A DNA stretch of 64,000 nt from Streptomyces ochraceiscleroticus (lineage in GTDB: Bacteria > Actinomycetota > Actinomycetes > Streptomycetales > Streptomycetaceae): assembly GCF_000720485.1 (NCBI RefSeq), contig NZ_JOAX01000002.1:372001-436000 (forward strand). The letters are read 5' to 3'. Below are positions 1-8,099 of the stretch, piece by piece. A program made the position numbers and the translations under genes. The notes under the pieces are model-generated. The model ran no database searches. It was given only the letters and a program-made list of their open reading frames with translations, and was not told the origin of the DNA. How positions within the stretch are numbered: position 1 is the stretch's first letter; every line of letters begins with the position of its first letter.

Positions 1-612
1 GTACCGCTTCCAGGCCGCGGGCTCGTGCGGCGGGGTGCCGCTGAGCAGCAGCGTCTGGTGCTCGCCGTCGATGTCGGCGACCGCGATGTTCGACACCGGG
101 CCCCACGGCAGCCGCCCGCCGGGGCTCCCGTCCGTCGGGACCTTGTACGCCCAGGAGTAGTACGAGAACGGCTGGCCGTGCGAGGAGACCGCCAGGATCT
201 CGCCGTCCGGGGTCCAGCCGCACACCCGGGCGTCCGTGCTGCCCCAGTAGGTCAGCCGGCGGGCCGGGCCGCCCTCGGCCGGTACCAGATGGATCTCCGG
301 GTCCAGGCTGCGCCACGTCATGAACGCGATCTCGCTGCCGTCGGGGGAGAAGCGCGGATGGCTCACACGGGTACGGTCCACGGTCAGCCGCCAGGCGCGG
401 GGCGGCTCGGCGTCCTCCGGGACGACGGGTGCCACCCACAGGTCGTCCTCGGCGGCGAAGCACACCGTGTCCCCGTGGATATGGGGAAAGCGCAAGTAGG
501 ACCCGCCGGTGGTGCCTCCGTCCGGCTTGACCGGCCGCAGGCGGCCGCGGGCTCTGGCGGGGGCGGACTGCGTCTCCGAGGGCGGCTCGACGGCCTCCTG
601 TGCGTCGCTCAC
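1..612 (-). CDS. Tricorn protease homolog, N-terminal part (gene runs off the window start)
   Basis: The reverse strand reads openly from a GTG at 612 to the window edge, giving 204 codons. The segment GSYLRFPHIHGDTVCFAAED, followed by DLWVAP at about residues 35-60, is the characteristic start of the N-terminal beta-propeller of tricorn-type proteases. Propeller-like repeats follow, for example SHPRFSPDGSEIAF and CGWTPDGEIL. Tricorn is a large cytosolic serine protease (family S41) that trims oligopeptides released by the proteasome. The catalytic PDZ and serine-protease parts lie outside the window. The GTG was chosen because the only nearby upstream ATG reads ATG-GAC-GGG-TGA and stops at once. 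A 30-residue polar N-terminal extension precedes the propeller, which fits a cytosolic protein. Divergent from the Ni/Co transporter operon. Confidence 0.88.
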   Translation of the reverse strand, partial: MSDAQEAVEPPSETQSAPARARGRLRPVKPDGGTTGGSYLRFPHIHGDTVCFAAEDDLWVAPVVPEDAEPPRAWRLTVDRTRVSHPRFSPDGSEIAFMTWRSLDPEIHLVPAEGGPARRLTYWGSTDARVCGWTPDGEILAVSSHGQPFSYYSWAYKVPTDGSPGGRLPWGPVSNIAVADIDGEHQTLLLSGTPPHEPAAWKRY

Positions 613-661
613 CCGTCCATCGTTTCGGCCTGGGCAAGCCGCGGCAACTCGACTCCCATAA

Positions 662-679
662 GTCACCCCAAGGGGTGAC
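662..679. promoter_or_regulatory. Perfect palindrome, candidate operator of the tricorn promoter
   Basis: GTCACCCC-AA-GGGGTGAC is a perfect 8-2-8 dyad about 50 bases upstream of the tricorn GTG. It has no T-run and lies between divergent genes, so an operator is more likely than a terminator. The regulator is unknown. Confidence 0.45.
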
Positions 680-770
680 GGAGCGTGGTGCCATGCTCCA
701 CGCTTCCCTCCGGGCGTGCGCCGGTGCCGTATGCGGTGGTGTCCGATGTCATATCGCGCCCCTTCCGGTA

Positions 771-787
771 CGGAACGAAACGTTCCG
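771..787. promoter_or_regulatory. Inverted repeat CGGAACG-AAA-CGTTCCG
   Basis: A perfect 7-bp inverted repeat with a 3-base spacer, located centrally between the divergent tricorn and cbiM genes. The symmetry fits a dimeric repressor site. No regulator gene is adjacent, so its target gene is unresolved. Confidence 0.4.
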
Positions 788-913
788 CGGCCGCCGCAGA
801 CCCGGTGGAAAGTGGTGGATTGCCACTGTTTGCCGGTACCGGTCTGGGGATGCCCCCGGCGGACGCAGGGGTAGTGACCTCCCCGAACGGACAGTTCCGC
901 GGTACGGGCGCTC

Positions 914-930
914 TTGCACATGATTTGCAG
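914..930. promoter_or_regulatory. Nur-box-like site upstream of cbiM
   Basis: TTGCAC-ATGAT-TTGCAG lies 47 bases before the cbiM start. It matches the recalled Nur (nickel Fur) consensus tTGCaa-N5-ttGCAA at most conserved positions, but the last base is G rather than A. It can also be read as a direct repeat of TTGCA with an 11-bp period. Placement upstream of a Ni/Co importer makes a metal-responsive operator plausible. Confidence 0.4.
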
Positions 931-976
931 TACGACCACCATGAGTGGGTTACGACCACGAGCGGAGAGCCCAGCC

Positions 977-2131
977 ATGCATGTCCCCGACGGATTCATC
1001 AATGCCCCGGTCTCGGTGGCGACCGGTGCGGTCGCCGCGGCCGCCGTCGCGGTCAGCCTGCGCGGCGCCCGCCGCGAGCTGGGCGGCGACGGCCTGGGCG
1101 GGGAGCGCACCGCGCCGCTCGCCGGCCTCGTCGCCGCGTTCATCTTCGCCGTACAGATGCTGAACTTCCCGGTCGCCGCCGGGACCAGCGGCCACCTCCT
1201 CGGCGGAGCGCTGGCCGCGATACTCGTCGGCCCGTACACCGGCGTCCTCTGCGTCTCCGTCGTCCTCCTCATGCAGGGCGTCCTCTTCGCCGACGGCGGC
1301 CTCACCGCGCTCGGCGTCAACATCACCGACATGGCGGTGACCACGACGGTCGTCGCCTATCTGCTCTTCCGCGGCCTGGTGAAGGTGCTGCCGCGCAAGC
1401 GCCGCTCGATCACGGTCGCGAGCTTCGTCGCCGCGCTGGTCTCCGTCCCCGCCGCCGCCCTCGTCTTCACCCTGATCTACGCGCTCGGCGGCACCGCCGA
1501 CGTCTCCACCGGCAAGGTGCTGACCGCCATGGTCGGCGTGCACGTCCTCATCGGCATCGGCGAGGCCGTCATCACCGCCCTCACGGTCGGCGCGGTGATC
1601 GCCGTACGGCCCGACCTCGTGTACGGCGCCCGCGGCCTCAGCAAGCCGCTCGAACTGAAGGTCGTTCCCGTCGCCGCGCCCGCGGCACCGGGCGCGCCCC
1701 GCCCCGAGCCCGCCGCCGCCCCGGTGGCCGCGTCCGAGGCGGCGCCCACGGCCGAGGCCGAGCCCAAGGCCCCCGCGCCGGCCCCCGCCCACCGCTCCAC
1801 CAAGCGCGTCTGGCTCGCCGGCGTCGCCGCCGCCCTGGTCTGCGCCGGCGGCGTCAGCTACTACGCCTCCGCCAGCCCCGACGGCCTGGAGAAGGTCGCC
1901 CACGACCAGGGCATCGACAAGCAGGCGAAGGACCACGCCGCCAAGGACTCCCCGCTCGCCGACTACAGCGTCAAGGACATCACCGACGCCCGGCTCTCCG
2001 GCGGCCTGGCCGGCGTGATCGGCGTCGGCGCGACCCTGGCCGTCGGTACCGGCGTCTTCGTGGTCGTACGCCGCCGCCGCGACGCCGCGGAGACCGCCAT
2101 TACCGACGACCGCACCCCGCAGCAGGTCTGA
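977..2131 (+). CDS. cbiM: ECF nickel/cobalt transporter S component CbiM/NikM fused to a PDGLE domain
   Basis: This 384-residue membrane protein is the substrate-binding component of an energy-coupling-factor importer for Ni2+ or Co2+. The start is set by the family-defining N-terminus MHVPDGF: Met1 and His2 coordinate the metal in NikM/CbiM, so the upstream in-frame start at 914 is rejected. A good SD (GGAGAG) precedes it. The segment NFPVAAGTSGH, with a conserved His near residue 73, is typical of the family. After about six membrane segments comes an Ala/Pro/Glu-rich linker (about 240-275). A final domain with two membrane segments carries SPDGLE near residue 300, the PDGLE domain that replaces CbiN in many actinobacteria. 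One base separates it from cbiQ. Metal choice between Ni and Co cannot be decided from the protein alone. Confidence 0.93.
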   Translation: MHVPDGFINAPVSVATGAVAAAAVAVSLRGARRELGGDGLGGERTAPLAGLVAAFIFAVQMLNFPVAAGTSGHLLGGALAAILVGPYTGVLCVSVVLLMQGVLFADGGLTALGVNITDMAVTTTVVAYLLFRGLVKVLPRKRRSITVASFVAALVSVPAAALVFTLIYALGGTADVSTGKVLTAMVGVHVLIGIGEAVITALTVGAVIAVRPDLVYGARGLSKPLELKVVPVAAPAAPGAPRPEPAAAPVAASEAAPTAEAEPKAPAPAPAHRSTKRVWLAGVAAALVCAGGVSYYASASPDGLEKVAHDQGIDKQAKDHAAKDSPLADYSVKDITDARLSGGLAGVIGVGATLAVGTGVFVVVRRRRDAAETAITDDRTPQQV

Positions 2132-2132
2132 C

Positions 2133-2894
2133 ATGGGTGCTGGACACGCGCACAAGCTCTACCGGCAGGGGCGCTCGCCCGTGCACGCGCTCCCCGCGCA
2201 CTGCAAGATCGCGGCCGTCTTCGGCTTCGTCCTGATCGTCGTCTCCACGCCCCGCGAGGCGGTCTGGGCCTTCGGCCTGTACGCAGTCCTCCTCGCGGCG
2301 GTCGCGGCGGCGGCCCGCATACCCGCCGGCTTCCTCCTCAAGCGCCTCCTCATCGAGGTGCCGTTCGTCGCCTTCGCGCTGCTCATGCCGTTCGTCGCCG
2401 AAGGCCCGCGGGTGCACGCGCTCGGCATGTCGCTCAGCGAGTCCGGCCTGTGGGGCGCCTGGAACATCCTCGCCAAGGGCACCCTCGGCGTCGCGGCGTC
2501 GGTCCTCCTCGCCTCCACCACCGAACTCCGCGCGCTCCTCCTCGGCCTGCAGCGCCTGAAGATGCCCCCGATGCTCGTCCAGATCGCGTCCTTCATGATC
2601 CGCTACGGCGATGTGATCACCGACGAGATGCGGCGGATGCGCATCGCCCGCGTCTCGCGCGGCTTCGAAGCACGCGGCATCCGCCACTGGGGCGTCCTCG
2701 CCAAGTCCGCCGGCGCGCTCTTCATCCGCTCCTACGAGCGCGGCGAACGCGTCCACCTCGCCATGGTCAGCCGCGGCTACACCGGCACGATGCCGGTCAC
2801 CGACGAGGTGCGGGCCGACCGCGCCCAGTGGACCTCCGCCGCGCTGCTCCCCCTCGCCGCCCTCGCCGTCTGCCTCCTCGGATGGACCCTATGA
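2133..2894 (+). CDS. cbiQ: ECF transporter transmembrane (T) component CbiQ
   Basis: 253 residues, second gene of the importer operon. It is a polytopic membrane protein with hydrophobic helices near residues 25-70, 75-95 and 235-253. The cytoplasmic coupling region holds ARVSRGFEARG and a second MVSRGYTG, the Ala-Arg-Gly-type motifs with which CbiQ-family T components contact the ATPase. It links the CbiM substrate component to CbiO. ATG follows the cbiM stop after one base, and its own stop overlaps the cbiO start (ATGA), so the three genes are almost certainly co-translated. There is a single T gene and a single ATPase gene, as expected for a dedicated (group I) ECF importer. Confidence 0.93.
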   Translation: MGAGHAHKLYRQGRSPVHALPAHCKIAAVFGFVLIVVSTPREAVWAFGLYAVLLAAVAAAARIPAGFLLKRLLIEVPFVAFALLMPFVAEGPRVHALGMSLSESGLWGAWNILAKGTLGVAASVLLASTTELRALLLGLQRLKMPPMLVQIASFMIRYGDVITDEMRRMRIARVSRGFEARGIRHWGVLAKSAGALFIRSYERGERVHLAMVSRGYTGTMPVTDEVRADRAQWTSAALLPLAALAVCLLGWTL

Positions 2895-3649
2895 ACACCA
2901 CAGCCCCCTCCCTCGAGGTCGCCGGCCTCGCCTACGCCTACCCCGACGGCCACCAGGCCCTCTTCGGCGTCGACCTGACCGTCGCCCGCGGCGAGCGGGT
3001 GGCCCTGCTCGGCCCGAACGGCGCCGGCAAGACCACCCTCGTACTCCACCTCAACGGCATCCTCGAAGCGGGTGCCGGCACCGTCGCCGTCGCCGGCCTC
3101 CCCGTCGCCAAGCGCAACCTCGCGGAGATCCGCCGTCGCGTCGGCATCGTCTTCCAGGACCCCGACGACCAGCTCTTCATGCCGACCGTGCGCGAGGACG
3201 TCGCGTTCGGCCCCGCCGCCGCGGGCCTGCGGGGCGCGGAGCTGGAGGAACGGGTCATCGAGGCCCTCGACCGGGTCGGCATGGCCGGCTTCGCCGACCG
3301 CCCGCCGCACCACCTCTCCTTCGGACAGCGCCGCCGGGTCGCGGTGGCCACCGTCCTCGCCATGCGCCCCGAGATCCTGGTCCTGGACGAGCCCTCCTCC
3401 AACCTCGACCCGGCCTCCCGCCGCGAACTCGCCGACGTACTGCGGTCCCTGGACGTCACGGTCCTGATGGTCACCCACGACCTGCCGTACGCGCTGGAGC
3501 TCTGCCCCCGCTCCGTCGTCCTCTCCGGCGGGGTCATCGCCGCCGACGGCCGCACCCAGGACCTGCTCTGCGACGCGGACCTGATGGCCGCCCATCGCCT
3601 CGAACTGCCTTTCGGCTTCGATCCCCGCTCGGTGACCGCCCCGGTGTGA
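2891..3649 (+). CDS. cbiO: ECF transporter ATPase CbiO
   Basis: 252-residue ABC ATPase that powers Ni/Co import. Visible motifs: Walker A GPNGAGKT (about 41-48), Q-loop FQDPDDQLF, a signature reading LSFGQ rather than LSGGQ (about 143-147), Walker B ILVLDEP (about 162-168) and the H-loop in VTHD. The FQDPDDQ segment is typical of ECF-type ATPases. ATG was chosen at the ATGA overlap with cbiQ; a longer upstream frame only reads antisense-like Arg/Pro sequence. The altered signature is common among CbiO proteins and need not impair function. No clear terminator follows before the next gene. Confidence 0.94.
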   Translation: MNTTAPSLEVAGLAYAYPDGHQALFGVDLTVARGERVALLGPNGAGKTTLVLHLNGILEAGAGTVAVAGLPVAKRNLAEIRRRVGIVFQDPDDQLFMPTVREDVAFGPAAAGLRGAELEERVIEALDRVGMAGFADRPPHHLSFGQRRRVAVATVLAMRPEILVLDEPSSNLDPASRRELADVLRSLDVTVLMVTHDLPYALELCPRSVVLSGGVIAADGRTQDLLCDADLMAAHRLELPFGFDPRSVTAPV

Positions 3650-3727
3650 CATGCCCGCGGCGGTTCCTGTGACCCTCCCCACGGCCGACGGGTTCCTGGT
3701 CATCAGCACTGATCGGCGCGTTGCACC

Positions 3728-4960
3728 ATGGATGGGTCACAAACGCGACGGATGAGTGGGAAGCGGGAACCAGTGGTGGACGTCCACGGCACGGTCGAGG
3801 CCGGCTATGAGCCGGTCCGCGATGCCTTCGCGGCGAACTTCGCGCGGCGCGGCGAGCGTGGGGCGGCGGTCGCCGCCTATCGGGACGGGCGCAAGGTCGT
3901 CGATCTGTGGGCGGGCGACCGCGACGGCGACGCGGCTGCCGCGGGTACCGAAGCCCCCTGGGAAGAGGGCACCGCGCAGCTCGTCCGCTCCGCGACCAAG
4001 GGCGTCGCCGCCGTCGTCCCGCTCCTCCTCCACCAGCGCGGCCAGCTCGACCTGGACGCGCCGGTCGGCACGTACTGGCCCGAGTACAAGGCCGCGGGCA
4101 AGGAGCGCACACTGGTCCGCCACCTGCTCTCGCACCGCGCGGGAGTACCGGTACTGGACACCCCGCTCACCCCCGCCGAGGCCGTCGACGGCGTCAGCGG
4201 CCCGGCCGCGGTGGCCGCGCAGGAGCCGGCCTGGGCCCCCGGCACGGACCACGGCTACCACGCCCAGACCTACAGCTGGCTGCTCTCGGAACTGGTCCTG
4301 CGGGTCACCGGCCGCACGATCGGCGCGTTCGTCGCCGAGGAGATAGCCGGGCCGCTCGGCCTCGACCTGTGGATCGGCCTGCCCGAAGCCGAGGCCGCAC
4401 GCGGCCGGGTCGGCCGCCTCGCCGAGGTCGCCCCGCCGCCGGCGCCCGAGGGCGCGGGCCTGCGCGTACGGCCCAAGCGCTCCGTGGCCGAGGCGTACGA
4501 GGACCCCACCTCCCTCACCCGCCGGGCCTTCGCCGCGATCTCCCCGCACGCCGACGAGAACGCCCCCGAGTTCCGCGCCGCGCAGCTCCCCGGCTCCAAC
4601 GGCATCGCCACGGCGCGCGCCCTGGCCCGTCTGTACGCGGCGCTCATCGGCCCCGTGGACGGCCACCCCCGCCTCTTCGCGCCCGCGACCCTGACGCTGG
4701 CCCGTACCGAGGAGTCCGCGGGCCCGGACCGTACGCTCATCGCCTCCTCGCGCTTCGGCCTGGGCTACATGCTGCACGGCCCCGCGGCCCCGCTGCTCGC
4801 CCCCGGCTCGTTCGGCCACCCGGGCCGCGGCGGCGCCCTCGCCTTCGCCGACCCCGAGTCGGGACTCTCCTTCGGCTACATCACCAACGGCATGCAGAAG
4901 AACGTCACGGCGGACCCGCGTGCGCAGGCGCTGGTGCGCGCGCTGCGGACGACGGTCTGA
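3728..4960 (+). CDS. Serine hydrolase of the class C beta-lactamase / family VIII esterase fold
   Basis: 410 residues from the first ATG. The acylation motif S-A-T-K at residues 88-91 and a Tyr motif in TYSWLLSE (about 180) match beta-lactamase-fold esterases and D-aminopeptidases, and GHPGRGG near residue 363 stands where the third motif lies. N-terminal sequence (GTVEAGYEPVRDAF, VVDLWAGD) is that of EstB-like family VIII carboxylesterases. No signal peptide is seen, so it is probably cytosolic. The substrate is unknown; true beta-lactamase activity is unlikely in a cytosolic enzyme. The start is uncertain: ATG 3728 and ATG 3752 both lack a strong SD, and GTG codons near 3774 follow a purine-rich GGGAAG. 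Convergent with the EamA gene. Confidence 0.85.
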   Translation: MDGSQTRRMSGKREPVVDVHGTVEAGYEPVRDAFAANFARRGERGAAVAAYRDGRKVVDLWAGDRDGDAAAAGTEAPWEEGTAQLVRSATKGVAAVVPLLLHQRGQLDLDAPVGTYWPEYKAAGKERTLVRHLLSHRAGVPVLDTPLTPAEAVDGVSGPAAVAAQEPAWAPGTDHGYHAQTYSWLLSELVLRVTGRTIGAFVAEEIAGPLGLDLWIGLPEAEAARGRVGRLAEVAPPPAPEGAGLRVRPKRSVAEAYEDPTSLTRRAFAAISPHADENAPEFRAAQLPGSNGIATARALARLYAALIGPVDGHPRLFAPATLTLARTEESAGPDRTLIASSRFGLGYMLHGPAAPLLAPGSFGHPGRGGALAFADPESGLSFGYITNGMQKNVTADPRAQALVRALRTTV

Positions 4961-4989
4961 GGCTGCGGACGACGGCCTGAGGGCCACGC

Positions 4990-5841
4990 CTAACCGGTGT
5001 GCAGCATCAGCCCGATGCCGACGACCATCAGCCCCGCCGCCGCGATCCGCGGTGCCCCGAAGCGTTCCTTCAGGAAGATCGCGCCGATCGCGGCGCCGAC
5101 GATGATCGAGGACTCGCGGAGCGCCGCGATCGGCGCGAGCGGCGCGCGGGTCTGGGCCCACAGGACCAGCCCGTACGCGAAGACCGACAGTACGCCGCCG
5201 AGCAGCCCGCGGGCGGCGAACGGGCGCAGCTGGGCGAAGAGCGCGCGGCGCCGCGAGGCCACCGCGTACGCGGGGATCGCGAGGCCCTCCAGGAGCATCA
5301 GCCAGCCGATGTAGCCCAGCGGCGTGCCGGAGGCGCGGACGCCCACGCCGTCGACCGTCGTGTACGAGGCGATCGCCAGGCCCGTGGCGACCGCGGCGGT
5401 GATCGCGGGCCAGTGCGGCCGGGCGCCGGAGCCGCGGATGCCCCACAGGGCGACGCCGAGGAGGCCGGCGGAGGCCAGTGCGACGCCGGTCAGCGCCCAG
5501 GCGTCGGGCAGCTCGTTGACGAAGACCGCGGCGAGGACGGTGACCACGAGCGGCGCGGTGCCGCGCGCGATCGGGTACATCTGCCCGAAGTCGCCGAGCC
5601 GGAAGGACCGCATGAGCAGCGCCTGGTAGACGACGTGCAGCAGCGCGGAGGCGATGAGCAGCGGCCAGGCGCCGGCGGCGGGGAGCGGCGACACGGCGAC
5701 GAGTACCGCGCCGCAGACGGCGCCGCCGGAGCCGACGAGGGTGAAGGCGAGGAGCTGGTCCTTGATGCCGTGGGCGATCGCGTTCCAGGCGGCGTGGGTG
5801 ACGGCGGCGGTCAGTACCGCGACGACGACGAGCGGGGTCAC
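4990..5841 (-). CDS. EamA-family (DMT superfamily) permease
   Basis: 283 residues, almost entirely hydrophobic with about ten predicted helices in two related halves, the pattern of drug/metabolite transporters with two EamA domains. The first helix region THAAWNAIAHGIKD resembles the start of many EamA proteins. The GTG start overlaps the stop of the upstream ybaK-like gene (GTGA), so the two are translationally coupled; the longer in-frame extension would overlap ybaK entirely and is rejected. The substrate is unknown. Coupling to a prolyl-tRNA-deacylase-like gene suggests, weakly, an amino acid or related metabolite. Confidence 0.85.
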   Translation of the reverse strand: MTPLVVVAVLTAAVTHAAWNAIAHGIKDQLLAFTLVGSGGAVCGAVLVAVSPLPAAGAWPLLIASALLHVVYQALLMRSFRLGDFGQMYPIARGTAPLVVTVLAAVFVNELPDAWALTGVALASAGLLGVALWGIRGSGARPHWPAITAAVATGLAIASYTTVDGVGVRASGTPLGYIGWLMLLEGLAIPAYAVASRRRALFAQLRPFAARGLLGGVLSVFAYGLVLWAQTRAPLAPIAALRESSIIVGAAIGAIFLKERFGAPRIAAAGLMVVGIGLMLHTG

Positions 5842-6353
5842 GGGGTGTGCTCGCGGACGTCCACGACGCGGCCGCCGGCGTGCTCGATGAGCGACTTGGG
5901 GTCGAGCGGGAAGACGGTGTGCGGGGTGCCGGCGGCGGCCCAGACCGTGCCGTGGGCCAGCAGCCCCTGGTCGGCCAGGACGGTCGTACGGGTGCGGTGC
6001 CCGAAGGGCGGTACGCCGCCGATGGCGTAGCCGGTGGTCTCGCGGACGAGGTCGGCGTCGGCGCGGCCGACGTGCTGCGCGCCCAGCTCGGACCGCACCT
6101 TGTCGAGGTCCACCCGGGAAGCGCCGTCCATGAGAACGAGCACCGGTACCCCTCCCCCACTGCTGGACGCGTGGGGGGACCCCCATGCCTCGAAGATCAA
6201 GGATTTGACGATCTCGGCGGGCTCGCAGCCGACAGCGGCCGCGGCCTGCGCCGCCGTACGGGTGGCGTCGGGGAAGCGGCGTACCGCGACTTCGAGGCCC
6301 AGCTCGCGCAGCGCCGCGGCGAACAGGGGATGAGCGTCGGCTGAAGTACTCAT
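5838..6353 (-). CDS. YbaK/EbsC-family aminoacyl-tRNA deacylase
   Basis: 171 residues. YbaK-fold proteins hydrolyse mischarged aminoacyl-tRNAs in trans, for example Cys-tRNA(Pro). The family pattern is clear: EIVKSLIFEA (about 47-56), VLVLMDGASRVD (about 71-82), and the glycine-rich YAIGGVPPFGH near residue 120. The ATG at 6353 gives the usual N-terminus; a longer frame upstream adds eleven residues of no family similarity. Oddity: between FEA and VPVLVL there is an extra stretch, WGSPHASSSGGG, encoded by a palindromic DNA insertion (see the repeat entry). Family members normally pass directly from a short turn to the next strand, so this adds about ten residues in a surface loop, probably without loss of function. 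Overlaps the downstream EamA gene by four bases. Confidence 0.88.
   Translation of the reverse strand: MSTSADAHPLFAAALRELGLEVAVRRFPDATRTAAQAAAAVGCEPAEIVKSLIFEAWGSPHASSSGGGVPVLVLMDGASRVDLDKVRSELGAQHVGRADADLVRETTGYAIGGVPPFGHRTRTTVLADQGLLAHGTVWAAAGTPHTVFPLDPKSLIEHAGGRVVDVREHTP
6145..6190. repeat. Palindromic element inserted in frame within the ybaK-like gene
   Basis: CCTCCCCCAC (6151-6160) and GTGGGGGGAC (6171-6180) form an imperfect dyad around a 10-base spacer, followed by another C-run. It encodes the extra residues W-G-S-P-H-A-S-S-S-G-G-G. The base pattern resembles short dispersed Streptomyces palindromes rich in GGGGGAGGTACCCC-like strings. Element boundaries are approximate. Confidence 0.5.
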
Positions 6354-6396
6354 GGCCCGCACGCTAGCGAAAGCTGTACGGGCCATGCGACCGGGA

Positions 6397-6432
6397 AAAG
6401 GGGGCCGTCCGTGATGTGGACGACCCCCTTCC
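6397..6432 (-). terminator. Hairpin terminator downstream of the PBP gene
   Basis: AAGGGGG-CC-GTCC, a 7-base loop, then GGAC-GA-CCCCCTT forms a strong stem just past the PBP stop and before the ybaK start. Reading in the minus direction ends in a short pyrimidine-poor tail, so this is a Streptomyces-style I-shaped terminator without a long T-run. Confidence 0.6.
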
Positions 6433-6443
6433 GGGGAAGGCGC

Positions 6444-8099
6444 TCAGCCCTGGTTGAGGATGGCGCGGACCACGGGGCCCGCGTTGTCGCCGCCGTGGCC
6501 GCTGGCCGGGACGACGGCCGAGGCCGCGAGGTCGCCGCTGTACGCGGTGAACCAGGCATTGGGCTTCTTCTGGTTGTCGACCTCGGCGGAGCCGGTCTTG
6601 GCGCCGATGTCACCGCTGAGGCCGGACATCGCCTTGGCGCCCGTGCCGGACGTGGCGGTCAGCTTCATCAGGTACTTCAGCGCGGACGCGGTCGCCGGCT
6701 TCATGTTCCGGGACGCCTTGGCCAGCGTCCGGTGGTCGACGTCCGGGGAGACGATGTACGGCTGGTGGAAGCTGCCGGACTGGACGGTCGCCGCGATGGA
6801 GGCGACGTTCAGCGGGTTCATGCGCACCCCGCCCTGGCCGATCAGCGAGGCGGCCATCTGCGCGTCGCTCTGCACCGGGACGTTGCCGTCGAAGCTGGGG
6901 ATGCCGGTGTTCCAGGTCTGGCCGAGGCCGAAGACGTCCCGGGCCTGCTTGGTCAGGTCGTCGTCCTTCAGCTTCTCGGCCTGCGAGATGAAGGCGTTGT
7001 TGCAGGAGGCCGCGAAGCTCTGCGCGAAGGTGCCGTCCTTGATCTCGGACTTGTTGAGGTTCTGGAACTTCCAGCCGCCGTACGTCACGTACTTCGGGCA
7101 CGGGTGCTTCTTGTTCGGCGAGGTCAGGCCCTTGTCGATGAGCATCGACGAGGTGACGACCTTCATCGTGGAGCCGGGGGCCAGCGAGCCCTGCGTGGCG
7201 ACGTTGAAGCCCTTGGTGGGCGCGTTGGCGATGGCCAGGATCTCGCCGGTGCTGGGCTTGACCGCGACCGCCGACGCCTTGCTCTTCCCGGCGACCGCCT
7301 TCTGCGCGGCGGCCTGCAGCTTGGCGTCCAGGGTGGTCTTCAGCGTGCCGGGGGTGCCCTTGGAGAGGACCTTCAGGGTCTGGTCCGGCTTCTGGGTGGC
7401 CTTGTCGCCGCTCTTGGCGCGCTGGATGAAGAACTCCACGCCCGGGGTGCCGCCGGCCTTGTCGCCGTACCGGTCCCGCAGGCTGTCCAGGATGCCGGCC
7501 AGCTCCGGGTTGCTGTCCTTGGAGATCGCGGTGCCGTTGCGGTCCACCGCCTTGATGGGCGGCGCCTCGCTCTCGCCCGTGCGCAGCGTGTCGCCCTCGC
7601 CGAGCCCGGGGTGCACGATCGTCGGCCGCCAGTCGACGACCGGCTTGCCGGTGGCCTTGTCCCGCTCGACGGTGAGGGAGGTGGCGTACGAGACGGGGGC
7701 GCTCTTGCCCTGGTACGAGATCTGCCCGGAGACCTGGTACGGCACCTCGTCGCCCTTGCGGGTCCCGGGGGTGAGCTTGAGCTGACCGATGTGGGCCTGC
7801 TTGGTGACACCGGTCAGCGCGGTGCCGGCCGCCTTGGTGTCGTCGGTCAGCTTCGCCGCCTCGGCGACGTCGCCCGACTGCCAGGCGTTCAGGAAGCCAC
7901 TGGCGGCGGTCTTCACTTCCTTCGCGGAGAGCGGCCCGGTCCTCACCGTCGCGCCGCCGTCGGCGGACTTGCCGTCCGCCGCCGTGACCTGCTGCGGGGC
8001 CTCGTCATCGGAACTTCCCATCAGGGTGTACCCGCCGACGCCTCCCGCGACCAGGGCGATCGCCCCGCCGATCAGCCCGTACCTCACCTCGCGGCGCAT
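6444..8099 (-). CDS. Class B penicillin-binding protein with NTF2-like MecA N-terminal domain
   Basis: 551 residues. An N-terminal membrane anchor (about 7-28) is followed by an NTF2-like MecA domain, visible as the helix AASGFLNAWQSGDVAEAAKL near residues 65-85. Then come the dimerisation region and the transpeptidase domain. The three catalytic motifs are present: S-T-M-K near 308, S-C-N near 365 and K-T-G near 500. It would cross-link peptidoglycan outside the membrane. The MecA-like N-terminus puts it with actinobacterial class B PBPs that often have reduced beta-lactam affinity. It lies downstream of pmt in the same direction with a 196-bp gap that could hold its own promoter. The ATG is preceded by GAGGGGAA as SD. 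Confidence 0.92.
   Translation of the reverse strand: MRREVRYGLIGGAIALVAGGVGGYTLMGSSDDEAPQQVTAADGKSADGGATVRTGPLSAKEVKTAASGFLNAWQSGDVAEAAKLTDDTKAAGTALTGVTKQAHIGQLKLTPGTRKGDEVPYQVSGQISYQGKSAPVSYATSLTVERDKATGKPVVDWRPTIVHPGLGEGDTLRTGESEAPPIKAVDRNGTAISKDSNPELAGILDSLRDRYGDKAGGTPGVEFFIQRAKSGDKATQKPDQTLKVLSKGTPGTLKTTLDAKLQAAAQKAVAGKSKASAVAVKPSTGEILAIANAPTKGFNVATQGSLAPGSTMKVVTSSMLIDKGLTSPNKKHPCPKYVTYGGWKFQNLNKSEIKDGTFAQSFAASCNNAFISQAEKLKDDDLTKQARDVFGLGQTWNTGIPSFDGNVPVQSDAQMAASLIGQGGVRMNPLNVASIAATVQSGSFHQPYIVSPDVDHRTLAKASRNMKPATASALKYLMKLTATSGTGAKAMSGLSGDIGAKTGSAEVDNQKKPNAWFTAYSGDLAASAVVPASGHGGDNAGPVVRAILNQG

Larger units (their letters stand above)
613..976. promoter_or_regulatory. Divergent intergenic region between tricorn protease and the Ni/Co ECF operon
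   Basis: These 364 bases hold no convincing ORF; the reading frames that cross it are GC-driven artefacts. It contains three structured motifs listed separately: an 18-bp perfect palindrome near the tricorn start, a 7-3-7 inverted repeat in the middle, and TTGCA repeats near cbiM. TACGACCAC also occurs twice 20 bp apart (931-939 and 951-959) just before the cbiM ribosome binding site, AGCGGAGAG at 961-969. Confidence 0.6.

Noticed and set aside
700..970. Possible cobalamin riboswitch before cbiM
   Set aside because: GCCACTGT is present, but the B12-box and the ordered core helices are not recognisable; the order of motifs is wrong.
3728..4960. True antibiotic-inactivating class C beta-lactamase
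   Set aside because: No signal peptide, and the sequence is closer to family VIII esterases; only the fold motifs are shared.
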